A stretch of DNA of 64,000 bases from Silene conica (lineage: Eukaryota; Streptophyta; Magnoliopsida; Caryophyllales; Caryophyllaceae): positions 34,336,001 to 34,400,000 of the forward strand of contig CM055318.2 in NCBI GenBank assembly GCA_029255685.2, given 5' to 3'. The notes beneath the pieces are model-generated. The model worked only from the letters and a program-made list of their open reading frames with translations. It searched no databases and was not told where the DNA came from. Positions 1-12,520 of the stretch are shown one piece after another. Made by a program: the position numbers and the translations under genes. Each line of letters starts with the position of its first letter. Position 1 is the stretch's first letter.

Positions 1-525
1 GATTCCCTTTTGGTGTTTGGTGGGGAGGATGAGCTAAGTGTAAAGGGTTACACAGATGCTAGCTTCCAAACGGATAGAGACGATATGAAATCCCAGGCTG
101 GATACGTCTTTATCCTTAATGGTGGTGCCGTTAGTTGGAAGAGCTATAAAGAGCCAGTGGTTGCGGATTCTACAACGGAAGCTGAGTACATAGCAGCATG
201 TGAAGCTGCAAAAGAAGCAGTATGGATTAGGCAGTTTCTTGAGGGACTAAGAGTAGTTCCCGAGGCCGAAGATCCTATCACCATCTATTGTGATAATAGT
301 AGTGCTGTTTTTCAAGCTAAGGAGCCGAAGTCTAGCAATAGATCAAAGCATGTACAAAGAAAATATCATGTGATTAGAGATTTTCTAGATAGAAAGGAAA
401 TTGTGATATGTAAGGTGGGGACAGAAGAAAATGTTGCTGATCCTTTAACCAAAGCACTATCACAAGCTAAGCATGATGCTCATATTTTATCTATGGGTTT
501 AAGGCGTATGCCGAACATGTACTAG
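1..525 (+). pseudogene. Ty1/copia pol 3' end: RNase H domain (partial)
   Basis: The frame is open from base 1, so this is the C-terminal part of a copia polyprotein whose start lies outside the window. Seen: the RNase H signatures GYTDASFQTD, DSTTEAEY and YCDNSSAVFQAK, then HVQRKYHVIRD and ADPLTKAL, ending in a stop at 523-525. RNase H removes the RNA strand during reverse transcription in the virus-like particle. No frameshift is visible in this part. It is clearly related to, but diverged from, the RNase H at 16421-16984, so the two elements belong to related copia families. It is followed by about 800 bp of untranslated element sequence and the 3' LTR. Confidence 0.93.
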
Positions 526-1324
526 GTTATGTGATATGAAATACAAGCTTTATTGTTCATATATGATAACCGCGTTTATTATTTAAAGTTTTATGTTTTA
601 CATTAAAACTTCTTATTTATATACTTTGTCAAATCTGGATGGATTGTAGAGACGATTTGAACCCTATTAAGTGGACCAGATAGACTTAGTATAGCCCCTA
701 GTTGCTTGTATGAGGTGACGTCTCGAAGCAACTAGAATGTGAGGCGATTGATGGCAAGTTCAAATGCCATAGAGTCATAAGGTATGACTAGTCGATCACA
801 TAGGCAGACTGCATGAGGCACTTTGTCGGGCATATTGTGACCGCTTATAGAGTTCTGGAAATTTTATAATTAGCCTGGTCGTGGCGAGAGCTACTATATG
901 TATTCTTGCTAGTCAATTCTTTGACTTAAGACTGTTCGCCTAAGGTGACATAGTTTTTAGAGTGACTTTGATTTTAGCTCTACGATCAACCGTTAAAGGG
1001 GGTCAAATGGGCTTCTTTTGGGTCATGATGGACTATGCCAGTTGAAGGGAACAGTAGGATAGGAATTGTCCAACCCCTTGTCAGGGTTGTCTTAAATCTC
1101 AAGGTCACTCGAGGAGAAGTTTAACTGAAAATGCGTGGCCACGCTCGGAAGGTATCTATGGTAGATAATTTCGGTCAAAGCAGTTAAATCTCCAGATCGA
1201 GGAAAACTACTCAAGATATGATCAAATGCAAGTACGACCTGCAAGACACATTGCATTGAGTGGGAGATGACGTAATAGGACAAGAGAATTGGTGACGCAC
1301 ACTTGTTGAGGACAAGTGGGAGAT

Positions 1325-2502
1325 TGTTGGGAAAAGTGTCCTCAACAATAGTGCGATCACGTCAGTAAAATATAAAGTACTGATAAATCTACAATAAGAA
1401 TACTCATGGGATGATCCTTTTTCATACAGTCGACTGATCAACATTAATCGGTAATGATTGGCTTACTAGAGTTTAACATTACTGTCGTAAGACGGTGGTG
1501 ATCAGTCGATCCCTTTAGGTCACACCTTTAGGACAACTCTCTTAATAAGAAAACGATATGGTCGTATATGATTCGAGTCATATCAATCCTAGTTTATATC
1601 GAGTTTGGAATATATTTATAATACGATTATAAATTGTAAACTTTTAGTGAATGATGTGTCATTGCTAAAATTAATATGTTTATGAAACATTATTTAAGAA
1701 TGAATTAATTTATATTAGAAATGTTTTAATATAAAATCCAATAATAATAATGGGATTATTATTTCATGGTAGTTAAGTTTAAATTAGTTAAACTTATAAT
1801 GTCCATTTTATATGTGATAAAATGAACATAATAATATGGTTTGGACCGTGTGATAGTCCATCACACTTCAATTACATTATACATTATTGTCTTATGTTTG
1901 AATTTTTATATGATAAAAATTGTTTATTCAAATATAGATAAATCATGACAAGTGGTGTATTGGTGCCCATGCATAGGGCACCTCAACCTAACCGTCCAAG
2001 CATACACTCAAAGGAGAAGTGTATTGTACACTACCTCTAATTCATTCTTACACAATATACACATGCAAAAACATTAGAGAGATTTTAGAGAGATAATACT
2101 CTCTTCTTCTTGTTTTTCCAGCCGTGTATCACCAAGCTCAAAAGAACAATTTGCATTGTTCATTCACTTAATTATTATAAGATAATAATAGTAATAAATA
2201 GGTTATTTGTGTGAGATTCTAGTAAAATCAAACATAAATATTATTAGAGTGTGTCTTGGTGCCTACTCATTGGAGGTCTTCTATATTGGGGACTAGGAGG
2301 ATCATCCTTTGATATAAGCTCAAGAACAATCAAAGAAGGAGTCTTTGATTGTGCCCACTTAGCCGAAACTCAAGCAATGTAAGGACTATTTCATCTTCAT
2401 ATGTTTCGGCTTTTATTTTGTTATGCATGCAATAAGATCTATAAGGTTATGAGTAATAATTAGTATAACTAAAATCATAATATGAGTTTAAGAAACCCAA
2501 CA
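1325..2502 (+). repeat. 3' LTR of the copia element at the left edge
   Basis: Starts TGTTGGGAAAAG and ends AAGAAACCCAACA, so the ends form the inverted repeat TGTTGGG/CCCAACA with canonical TG...CA. Length 1178 bp. The left border is set by the polypurine tract, the right border by the inverted end. The LTR is expected to hold promoter and polyadenylation signals of the element. No second LTR copy is in the window for comparison. Confidence 0.85.
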
Positions 2503-3693
2503 GCTATTTCTCCCGAAACGGTTTACTTTGGCATTTCTATGTTTTACATGTAGGAATACGCGGAAGTGAGCAAAACTGAACCTTATTTGCCTTCCGGAAG
2601 CTGTTTTGAGTACTAATGCGGAGCAAGGATCCGAGTTGCACACCCAAATGTTATCATTGGGCCAAATTAGAGCTGAAACGAACAAGAAGCCGTCGACCGA
2701 CCCATCAGAGAGGTCGACCGACCTAACCCCAATTCGCGTAAAAACCCAGCAGCGATAGAGGCGGTCGACCGACCCGCAAAAGTGATCGACCGACCCGGAA
2801 GCTGCAACCGCGACTTTTATTTCGTGTTTTGTACTTACCTAATCTTGTAATTATACTTATTTAAGAAGACCAAAACTCTAAAATTAGGTTAAGCACTTTA
2901 TGTTAGACAAGTTTTTCATTATCAAGCAATTCTATTAGCAAATAGTTTAGAAAGAGATCTAATTCCAAGTTTTCATCTTTTGTTCTTAATTCCATTTAAG
3001 TTGTAAGTTTGCTACTATTAATCTTTCCTTTTAATTTAATCTTGTTGTTCATCTTGTTGTTGTTCCTTAATTCATGTTTTCCCTTTTATTGTCATCTTTA
3101 ATTATGTTAAATCCTTTAATGTTCTTAGTTATTGTTAGTTTCATAATTAAGAGTATGCATAGCTAATTCTTGTGATTAGGAATTAGGGGAACCATGGTAA
3201 AGATTTGATTTTGATAAGTTTAATGATTGAATTACCAATCCCCCATTGTTGTTGGTGAACTAACCCTTAGGATTGAAAGATTATTAGGATTAGTTTAACA
3301 ACAACTTTGGGATTGCCATATGAACGAAAGTTTAGTGCTTTTCTAGGAACCCTAAGACCGTAAGGATTGGGTAGAATATTGACCTAAAGGTTTAATCTTT
3401 GTTCCTTGGGATTGTGTTATTTGATTATTTTACCCTTCATTGACTTGTTTTAACTATGGGGAACCAAAGTTCCTAATCTCCTTTTTACCTTGTTTTATTT
3501 CTCTTGTTTATTTTGTCCTTTTAGTTATTAGTTTAAATCTCAAATCAACCCCCCCTTTTGGGTTACTTGTAATAGACTTTAAATTCACAAACATAATTAA
3601 CCTTGTCTCCTTGTGGTTCGACCCTTGACTTATCCTATCTAAGTTTAAGCTGAGGTTTTATAAATCTTATCTTTGGCACCCCTCAACGACGGG
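2503..3693 (+). repeat. Ty3/gypsy (Athila/Tat-like) LTR-type remnant
   Basis: No gene is seen. The stretch TGTGGTTCGACCCTTGAC near 3610-3630 followed by CTTTGGCACCCC near 3670 looks like the U5 end and primer-binding region (usual form TTTGGCGCCGTTGCC) of Athila/Tat-group gypsy elements. The block also holds two pairs of the 12 bp motif GGTCGACCGACC (2691-2795). Ends and TSD could not be set. The assignment is inference from layout and short motifs; it could be another LTR class. Confidence 0.4.
2691..2795. repeat. Two pairs of a GTCGACCGACC motif, each at 21 bp
   Basis: Copies at 2691-2702 and 2712-2723 form one pair; copies at 2763-2774 and 2784-2795 form the second. In both pairs the start-to-start distance is exactly 21 bp and the 9 bp spacers differ (CATCAGAGA and CGCAAAAGT). 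The core GGTCGACC is palindromic. The same arrangement occurs at 21809-22030 in a different element. Function unknown. Confidence 0.85.
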
Positions 3694-5209
3694 TGTCAAC
3701 CTGAAAATAAAAAAAGAAGACAGGAAGGAAGTACCCCCATGACGAGCAGCCCCAAAGAGAAAACACGTCAGCCGGAAAACTGGTAACACGGATAATACCT
3801 TTCAATAAGTGGGTAGTTTTTTTGGTCATGGCGCGGAAACACGTACACGTAAAAATAAAAATAAACATGTAGAATAATAAACACACTCCCCGGAAAACTA
3901 AACTCACCCTCAAGCTATTCCAGAATATTCCTCTTGTACAATACTCATTTCTCGCCTCCACAAATAATCCATTCTAAATTCATTATTCCATGTCACTCAT
4001 TACTTTGTCTTATAAAATAAACTCCAAGCCTCATAAAATACCTCTAAGTAACTCGAATATTGTATTTTAATTGTCGTCTCTAAGCCAAAGACAAGGGGTG
4101 AGTGAACTGGCGGAATAAGACCGCTAAACAATATTTACATCTCAATATCGATTCAAATAACATAATTAACTCAATAACCCCGGTCACTCCGGACCATAAA
4201 CAAAACCGGCACACAGGCCACATAACTCAATACCAGTAACCAATCTCAATTTCAATATCAATATCGTTAAGGTTCAAAGAACCGTGCTCAACACTTAAAG
4301 TAAAACTTCAAGCTACTCACCCGCAAGTCGAAGGTAAAAAAAACGACAACAATAACACAATACAAAAATAACCCATCTCAATATCAATACAGCGAGCCAT
4401 AGCCATGGTTTCTTTGACAATTATCATCTAACTAAATAATCATTACCACTAAATCTACAATTCATACTCCACCTGCCTTATCAAACAAGTCCTATACCAT
4501 TAATCCCATTTGATATCCCAATCTTCAAAAACAATCATAAACAAATAATACTTAAGCAAGTACCCATCTTTCTGAATATTCAATAACAACCTTCGTGCTC
4601 ACCAAAGTCCAACCGGTGTATATTCTCTTCAACATCAAAATCTTAATGTTTCACTAACAATTCACTTGCTTGAATAATCAAAACCCGATCTCACCAAAAG
4701 ACAGAAGAAATACATAATATTAGTATTAGTAGTATACATAAAATAAGATAAACAATAAATCTCAGCATGTAAATTCCAATAAATCAATCAATTAGCAAGC
4801 AAGTATAACATATAACCCCGGATAATAATAAGAGTAATAGGGATGGTAATATCGTGTTACCTTGTGACGGAAATTGCTCAAACCCGTAAAAATAGGAAGT
4901 AGACGAACCCGTGATGAAATTGCTAAGAAAGATATTGCACGTGGGCTAGGTAACAATGAATCATGAAGGAAGTCATAACCAAATTGATAAATCAATTTCG
5001 GCGTACAACAAAAACCAGTGAGATAAATGAGAGGGTTGACAAGTATGAGAGTTTTATAACAAATAGGTTTAGTTTACGGGCCAAACATATATTATTTTGT
5101 AACGTATTAAGATTGGGCCGGAAGTAAAAGTAATATATTTTCTTACTAGAAAACCATTAGTATAATAATAAACAGTTAAAATAGTTTTAAAAAATATTTA
5201 GGATATTAC
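3694..5209 (-). repeat. Chromovirus (Tekay/Del-like) gypsy LTR, truncated
   Basis: Read on the reverse strand the block begins TGTAATATCC at 5209. Just outside it, 5210-5260 holds the stretch rich in CTTCCCC and ACTTCGTCCCCGAAGTTC that normally lies between the chromodomain stop and the 3' LTR of Tekay/Del elements; the same layout is clear at 13909-13950. No coding part of this element survives: the sequence beyond 5260 belongs to other repeats. The left end near 3694 (TGTCAACC) is a guess. Otherwise AT-rich and without a recognisable gene. Confidence 0.5.
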
Positions 5210-5280
5210 AATCTTCCCCTCTTACTTAAAAGGAACTTCGTCCCCGAAGTTCGAATTAAGAAAACAAAACCAATTATAAA

Positions 5281-5593
5281 TTTGAGTGGTATTACAATTA
5301 ACATCACTTTTCACTTATAACGATGCTAATGGTATACAATTAACATCGCTTTTCACTTATAACCGATGCTAATGGTATACAATTAACAGCGTTTTTCACT
5401 TATTACCGATGTTAATGGTATATTATTAACATCGCTTTTCACTTATAACCGATGCTAATGGTATACTTTTAACATCGCTTTTAGAAACGATGTAAAGGGA
5501 AAAATACTTTAAATGTCGCCCCCAGATACATCGCCAAAAAGCGATGTAAATGAGCCAAAATAAGCGATGCCAATGAGCCTTTTTATACTAGTG
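5281..5593. mobile_element. CACTA transposon terminus (one end only)
   Basis: Reverse-strand reading starts CACTAGTATAAAAAGGCTC at 5593, a CACTA-type terminal inverted repeat. Inside are repeated subterminal units of about 55 bp containing ACATCGCTTTTCACTTATA and CGATGCTAATGGTATA (at least four copies, 5281-5480). Such arrays are typical binding regions of En/Spm-type transposases. The matching other end is not found nearby, so this is a truncated copy. Confidence 0.7.
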
Positions 5594-5676
5594 ATACCTA
5601 ATTAATCACAACCTAATAAGCTAAGACGGTCTTAATAACCTACTACAATCACTAAATGCACAAAACAAAACAACAA
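5594..5676. other. Short AT-rich spacer
   Basis: Joins the CACTA terminus to the truncated end of the gag fragment. Nothing recognisable. Confidence 0.5.
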
Positions 5677-6198
5677 TCAAACAAAAAATAGAAATTGAAA
5701 TTGAATTATAAAAGAGTATACAAACCTTAATTGAGTTGAATGAAGGGAAGAACAAGTGTACCATGCGGTATTCAAGTCTTCCGAGCTCGACTGAGTGAAA
5801 CGTGTAATCTGAATGCGCAAAGTATTCGTCCGCTGACGAGGAAAGTATCGTCTGTAAAAGGCCAATGTTAACGAACTCCTATCTGTCACCCCAGCAGCTA
5901 TTCTGTCTAAATCTCTACACCACTCCCTGGCATCCTCAGTCAAGGAGAAAGGAAAAAGAAATTCCTTAACCTTGTCATGTGTTACACCGGCAGCTAATGG
6001 GATGGTATAGCAATAATCTGTAAACAACTCCATGTGCTTAGCTGGATCTTCTCCGACCACACCTTTAAAAACATTCCGCTCCACTAAATGAATGAAAAAG
6101 GCATGGATCACGAATGTTCCCTCATCAGCAATAGAAAGCAATGATCTCTTGGGTAGGGTCTCAACATTAGGTTTAGAGTGGCTAGTAACGTCAGGCAT
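5677..6198 (-). pseudogene. Gypsy gag fragment (Athila/Tat group)
   Basis: Reverse-strand frame starting at 6198. The stretch EDPAKHMELFTDYC, GVTHDKVKEFLFPFSL, AREWCRDL and FYRRYFPRQRTNTLRIQI matches the retrotransposon gag pattern of Athila/Tat elements (normally DPxxHL.F...C...GV..D.VKL.LFPFSL....W). The match ends after about 150 residues (near SSEDLNTAW) and the rest of the frame is unrelated, so gag is truncated where other repeats were inserted or joined. Gag would form the particle shell. A primer-binding region and LTR of the same element lie upstream at 6336 and above. Not functional as it stands. Confidence 0.75.
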
Positions 6199-6335
6199 CC
6201 TAAAAAAACTGAAGTAGCAACACGGAAATCTGCAGGCACTATAAACTCAAGAAAATTATTAGAACGGTCTCAAGGAGTAAACTCCCTGAGACAAAAGAAT
6301 AAAAACAAACTCAAAAAGCTTATAAAAATACACCG

Positions 6336-7500
6336 TATTCCCCGGCAATGACGCTAAAGCTTGATACGGATGTCGCAATCCTATAAAAAATAAACCAACT
6401 AGTCCCGGCTAAATGTTTTTGAGGCAGTCGGGTATCGAATCCACATGGATAAAGGAATCCTATAAGCTAACTAAGTCTGTCAGAGTAACATAAATGAGGG
6501 GTCGTTTGGTTAATTTATCTAAAAACTAGCAAGGTAAGGGAAAGAGAGTAAAAGAGCGAGAAAATTTCTATAAGGAAAGAAAGCTAGGATCTTTGGTTAA
6601 CCATGGCTTTAAGGTTGAGAACAAAACTCAAGACTATCTAAGGGTCAAATTATGGGTAATGAAAAGGTCCTTTCAGTCCGATATTCGCCCTGAGACAAAA
6701 TTAATCCAACTTTCGTTCTAACTAGCATATCCCAAAGTCTGTGACCGATCTTCCCAATTCCAATCTTTCGATCTAGGTCAAGAGGTATCAAAACAATCAA
6801 TTGAATGTGTCGACTCAAACAATCAAAAGTTATTAATTGTGACGGTTACATACAAGTCTAATCAAAGATAAATACATCAATTCATTCTACCTATGTCATG
6901 GCTCCCCTATATTCTAGCAAGGGATCTAGGTACTCATAATTAGGGAGATAATAAGAGAAAGAGAGAAAGAGAGAAATAACAACATAGGAGAAGTAAGACT
7001 AGAACAATAAGATTGAATTAAGGATAAACTAAAATATAGAATTCCGAAAACTACGAGCGAAAGAGATAAAGAAGAAAATTGATCTAAGAAAGATATTACA
7101 AGCATTCCGTCTTCTAGGGTTAGAGTAGAAAGAAGTCTTGTGTCAAACTTAAAATGCAGAATGAAGTGTATAAAACCGAAATGATATGCCTCAACTGTTC
7201 AAAACCAGTTTTAAAAGCATCTGAAATCCATTGGGCAGCGTGCGCCTTTTCTACCCGGATCTGCCTTTACTCGATCGAGTAATAGAGTCCTCGATTGAGT
7301 AACAGAATTCCTCGATCGAGTGGAATCTATTGGTAAAATGCTCGATCGAGGATATATGATGTCCTCGATAGAGTAGAAACTTTAGCATTTGGTCGATCGA
7401 GCAATTGTACGTTTCTCGATTGGGTGCTTTCTTCAACAGTTCAGTTCGATCGAGCATTTGTATGATACTCGGTTGAACGATCTTATTCTCCACAGCTACA
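6336..7500 (-). repeat. 5' LTR and primer-binding region of the Athila/Tat-like element
   Basis: On the reverse strand, TTTAGCGTCATTGCCGGGGA (around 6338-6357) resembles the primer-binding region TTTGGCGCCGTTGCCGGGGA of Athila/Tat elements. The LTR would end GTATCA at 6362. A segment near 6420-6450 reads, reversed, GATTCGATACCCGACTGCC, similar in place to the TGTGGTTCGACC signal of the related block at 3610. The upstream end of the LTR was not found; 7500 is a conservative limit. Confidence 0.5.
7270..7478. repeat. Array of degenerate CTCGATCGAG palindromes
   Basis: Nine copies of a 10 bp motif close to CTCGATCGAG, starting at 7270, 7290, 7311, 7341, 7364, 7392, 7415, 7445 and 7469. Spacings are 20, 21, 30, 23, 28, 23, 30 and 24 bp, so mostly short (20-24) alternating with longer (28-30) steps. 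The array lies in the LTR of the Athila/Tat-like element. Open frames through it are by-products of the repeat. Confidence 0.8.
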
Positions 7501-8358
7501 ATTCGACCTTCTTTCCCTTAGAATGGCTTCGCGTATCTGGAGATGACAAGATTCCGCTCCAACTCTCTCAATTAAGCTCAAAATGGTCTAAAGTCGGTTG
7601 GTTTCCGCCTATCCGCCTATCCGGTTCGTATCTGCAATAATATAAAACAAACCAAAGTAGACTATTCGGGAGACAAATGTAGTTAAACACTACGAAATAA
7701 GCATGAAAATGCGTGCTAAAGAGGCCAAAAAGGTCTATATAAAAAGCAAGCATCATTAGTCTTAGTTTATTGATCACAAACTTTGATTAAAATCTTTAAT
7801 TCGTTATATAAGTCGAGAGACACGGATATGAAAGACTAAACATGTGTTAGTAGAACGATCTAGCAAAAGTTGAGAGGAAGTTAGAACCCTGTCTATGGTT
7901 GAGGTCGAGAGATGGTTGCCTTTGAAACTAAAGATTTATCAATGCTTAAGCTTTATTTATTTTAAGAGTTACCTTTATATTTCTATTCATGTGTAACCCA
8001 AACCCCTAGACTCTTCTTAATTATATCACTTACTTCATTTATATTTGCTTTATATCAACCAATCAAGGAAAAAGGTAGTCCGACTAGAATAGAAATCTAC
8101 TCATATCTAACGATTTTTATGCAATACCGTTTTTCTCTATGAATTTGACCCATTTGTACTCCATTCATATGTGGGGAAATTTATCTTTGCTAGATGTGCG
8201 ATAGCCTAGTAGTTCTTGTAGTTTCCCACCAAATTTTCCTTTACTGAGTTGAATGTAATTAATATAAAACTGAGCATTAACCAGTTGTTGTTCTTGTTCT
8301 TGTACTATTGTTGTTGATGATGTTCATGTTATTGTTGCTGCTAGTTATTTTGTAGCAG
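7501..8358. other. Unassigned AT-rich sequence
   Basis: No gene, LTR end or terminal repeat could be recognised. It may contain the outer end of the gypsy LTR. Toward 8290-8340 it has a short GTT/CTT-rich stretch. It is the left flank of the copia insertion at 8359. Confidence 0.5.
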
Positions 8359-9427
8359 CTTATTGTGGGGAATAAAGCATGTATTCGCCCCAAACTTGCA
8401 GGATTATAATGAAATATACAATTGTGATTATAGTCATAAGTTAATTAAAAGCATGAAAAAGAAATCAACCTTTGGTCCTTTGTGCTTATGGCCTAAGAAC
8501 AGGAATTAAAGTAAATTCCCTCCTATAACTTGCACCCAAGACTTGATTGAGATGATGCCGCGTGTGCTAGAAAATACTCTCCAATTGCCTTGCAATATGG
8601 GGACAGCCTTTTGAGGTTTTAGATGTGAGATCTGAGTTTTGGGAAAAAGATGTTCTCAAAACCCTAATTATTCTTGAGATCTGTTTTTAATCAGTAAAAC
8701 AATCAGTAGTCTCACAAAAGGAGAAGTTCTCTCCTTTTATAATACTTGGCCGGCCGAGATTGGTCTTGGGTAGGAGTGGGCTTTCCACTCTTACCTTATT
8801 TGTAACACCCCCATTTACCTAGGAGCCTGAACTAGGACTTCCATAGTAAATAGGACTGTTACCATCCTGGATGACCAGGGTAGTAGATGCTCATAGTGAA
8901 AGAAACACAGTACTTTAAATTATAAAAGTTAAACTGAAGTCTATTACAAGGCATAGTCCACATGACTTCCAAAACAACTGAATGTAAATAAATGTTCAAC
9001 TGAGAAAAACTAAGTGATCTAGCAACTAGGTAGGTCTAGTCCATGTCTCTCTTCCGTGCCCAGTCCTAGTCCACCTGTCTCTGACCTGAAAGATCTACTC
9101 CCCATTCCGGATCATTGTAGGTGAACACGAATACACTGTCAACCTCGCGGTTGAGTAGGATAACACAATAAAAAAAAAAAATAATGCAACACACAATAAT
9201 ATGCAAGTGCTTATGTCATGCTCGAGCTCAATCACAATCTCAATCTCAAACCCGAAACACCCAGCCATACCGAACCTCCCGGCAGACTATAATCGGCCGT
9301 CGCCGAACACCAGCTCAAAAGCTGATAAGACACCAGGCCTGGTCTGCAGAACCACCCTGGGCTTTATACCAGATTAACATCTGATCCACAATTATCTCAA
9401 TATCCAATGCACATGCATGCTTATGAA

Positions 9428-11925
9428 CACTACTACAATTAAGCACTTGGGCCACGACTAAATTCGTGGCGCAAGTACTAATTTCCCGTGGTTAAAGCTC
9501 TTTGTCACGGAAATACCTTCCGTGACCCAAGTGGTCGTGGCTAACAGATAGTCACGGGAAAAACATTAACGTGGCTAAAATTATATTTTTAGCTACAGAT
9601 TCTCACGTGGCTAATAATTCCCGTGACCAAAAATTAATTCTCGTGACCAAAATTATTCCCGTGACAAACAAAAAAATAAAAAATAAATAAACAAAATGTA
9701 ATATATTATTTTTTACGTATAATGAAAATATTTTCATTTAGGGAATCTTTTTTTTTCGGTCTAAACCGGGGTGTTCACCGTGGTTGTGTATAATCCCCAC
9801 GAAGAGGTAAACTGCTTGCCAAAGAGTTGCTTCATTCCCATGGGTAGGAGTCGAACCCCTGACCTCAGGGTTAAGGGATGAGGTGAGCGACCACCACACT
9901 ATCAAACACATTTGGTTACATATGGGATTTTGTCCAGTTTTAATCCTTGCTTGGTTAGTTATCTCAACTCGTTACTTACAATCACAAGTCATTCACTTTT
10001 GCGAATCGTATATCCTCCCCATGAGGTCACTCATCCCAAGACTACTCTCACCTGAGCACACTTAACAGTGGAGTTCTTATGATGAGCTACCGAAAATGAA
10101 ACTTAAGCTTGTTGATATAGTTAACACTTTGAAACCTTTTTAAATTATATTCCTTTTTTCCTAAATTACCTTCACAATTATTGTTGCGAATAAATATTAA
10201 ATGATTTACATATTTTTGTGAAAAAAATATTATTTTTCTCAAATTACTCGAGTTTTCACTGTTGACCTCACGACTAATGATGCTCGGGTCATTTTTTTCC
10301 CGAGTCAACAAAACCATTTTCTCCAAACTATTTAATCACATTTTCCTTATATTTTTTTCCCTAATACATTTTTTTTTAATTTTTTTTTTCATTTGTCGGC
10401 ATTTTTATTTTATTTTTCTTTTATCCATTTTTTCATATATTTTTCCACACAAATACTATTTGTAAGATCTTCGTATTTGTAACGAAAAGTTTAATCACTT
10501 TTTACTAGGTAATGATCACTTTTGAATAATGATTACATATAGGTATCAATGACCGAGTTTTATTACTAAAATGAATGACCAAGACATTATTAACTCGAAA
10601 TATCAGTTTTTGCCAAAAAAACACAGAAAATATCGTATAAATTTTTGTTTTCTCTAAATTGATTTCTTTTCATTATTCTTGATATTTCTTTTTGTCAACA
10701 AAATTTCACATTATTTACACATGTAAATTTATTATTTTAATTTCCATTTTACTTTTCGGTGTGATACGCTCATTTTCAATAATTAAAATGTTTTTCTATA
10801 TTGATTTTTTTATATCGGTTATTTTATCAATATGTTTTTTTCCATTTTATTCAATGATTTGTTGGAAATCATTTTGAATTTAATTTTTTAGACTACTTTT
10901 TTTTATTTAATCATATTTTAAATCTAATTGTCTTTTTTTTCCTCCTTAAAAACTTCCCAAATTTTTTCCAATTTAACATCTCGAATTCAAGTTCTTGTAG
11001 AAATATTTTACAAATAAAGTAGTAAATCAATTTTCTAATGAAAAGCTTATTTAACAATATATTAGTTTCAGACTTCTCAATGATAGGTGTTAATTAAACG
11101 TAAACTTAAAGTAAAGTTGCATTCAACGAAAATAAAGCAAAATAAATTGTTAAACAACAATCATTTATTCATATAATCATTTTCATTTTCAAGTCAGTAG
11201 TATTAATAAGAATAATCATAATAAATTGCACAAATTCTTACTTGTGACAGACTAAATCGAATAATAAGAATAATCATAATAAGTTCATTTACGTCAATAG
11301 TGAAGAACATTAAGTACAAATATTGTTCACATCTCGCAATAATACGGCGCAATCATCTTGATGTCACAGTACACACCATGTTGCACTAATAACTTTGTAC
11401 TATTATTTGTTATCAAATCAAAAATATTAGTCACGGTAAAAATCCAGTGCGTAGCTAAGAGCAATAATTAGTCACGGGTAATTTACTTGTGACAATAAAT
11501 CACAATTAGCCACGGTAAGAATTCAGTGTGTGGCTAAGAGCAATATAGTCACGGATAATTTAGCTGTGACAATAAATCATAATTAGCCACGTTAAGAATT
11601 CAGTGTGGCTAAACACACTAATTAGTCACGGTTAACTTACATGTGACAATAAATCATAATTAGCCACGACATTGTGGCTAAAAATAATTATTAGCCACGT
11701 TCGTGACTTGATGCGTGACTAAACGCATTTGTTAGCCACGGTCATGGCTTAATTCGTGACTAAAAACAATTATTTGTCACGGATATATTTTCCCGTGACA
11801 TAAATTTTTTTACCAATTAATTTTGAAGGAAGAGGACTTTTTTTCCCGTGACTAAGCAAATTTAGGTCACGAATTATGAATTCCCGTGACATAAATCGTG
11901 GCGCAAGTGTCATTTTGTTGTAGTG
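9428..11925. mobile_element. Non-autonomous CACTA element in the gypsy LTR
   Basis: Left end CACTACTACAATTAAGCACT at 9428; the right end, reversed, starts CACTACAACAAAATGACACT at 11925. Both continue into a GCCACGA block. A 3 bp duplication GAA flanks it (9425-9427 and 11926-11928), as CACTA elements produce. Both subterminal regions (9440-9665 and 11440-11900) carry many copies of CCGTGAC/GTCACGG and GCCACG, likely transposase binding sites. The middle is AT-rich with no transposase frame, so it depends on a partner elsewhere. Confidence 0.92.
9747..9915 (-). mobile_element. tRNA-derived SINE inside the CACTA element
   Basis: Reverse strand: a box A-like stretch near 9885-9905 (GTGTGGTGGTCGCTCACC), a box B-like GGGGTTCGACTCC near 9850-9862, then a short body and an A-run at 9747-9754. 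This is the usual layout of plant SINEs, transcribed by RNA polymerase III. No clear target duplication was found, so the exact ends are uncertain. Confidence 0.6.
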
Positions 11926-12492
11926 GAATGCAATACAAAAATAACTATTCATATGATATCATGCTCATACAATTCATGCTTGCATCCACACAGATAAAAC
12001 CACATACATTCATAACCAAACATAAAATATGGAGCCAGTGTATCCTACCTGTATAAGCAAGTCTGCGAAAGCAATCACCCTCTAGAAATACTCCACCTCA
12101 AATTCCGTTCCTATAAATTATTATTCATATCAATTTCTATTCATATAAGCAAATGCTACTAAAATTACTCGATCGTATACCTAATTGATTTACATACAAT
12201 ACCTTGTGAATATATCCACTTACAAACATGGCCACATCATACAACTATCATTAACCTAAAATCGCTTACTATTTTAGACTTACTATAATTAGCATAAACT
12301 CAACCAAATTATACCATAGTACCAATAATAATTATAACAATTATAACAATAATACTCATATGAATAATTCCACGATTACTAAATTAACACACTAATAATA
12401 ATAGTTAGTTCTAACTTGTTATGACAACAACCATAAAACATGTAACATAAAGATACTATTAAAATCAATAATACCAATTAATAATCATAATC

Positions 12493-12520
12493 ATAATAAT
12501 AATAATAATAATAATAATAA
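12493..12520. repeat. (ATA)n microsatellite
   Basis: About nine ATA/AAT units in the gypsy LTR. Confidence 0.9.

Larger units (their letters stand above)
1..2502 (+). mobile_element. Ty1/copia retrotransposon, 3' part
   Basis: Consists of the pol end (1-525), an untranslated stretch (526-1324) and the 3' LTR (1325-2502). A purine-rich tract, ACAAGTGGGAGAT, lies directly before the LTR and is almost the same as the tract of the second copia element (reverse strand, around 15789-15804). The 5' LTR and most of pol are upstream of the window, so TSD and age cannot be judged. The base after the element, 2503-2507, reads GCTAT and is the expected right-hand target duplication. Confidence 0.88.

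Noticed and set aside
9840-9905. tRNA gene
   Set aside because: Box A and box B-like parts belong to SINE heads here and at 25057-25137 and 43700-43755; no complete cloverleaf with acceptor stem could be read.
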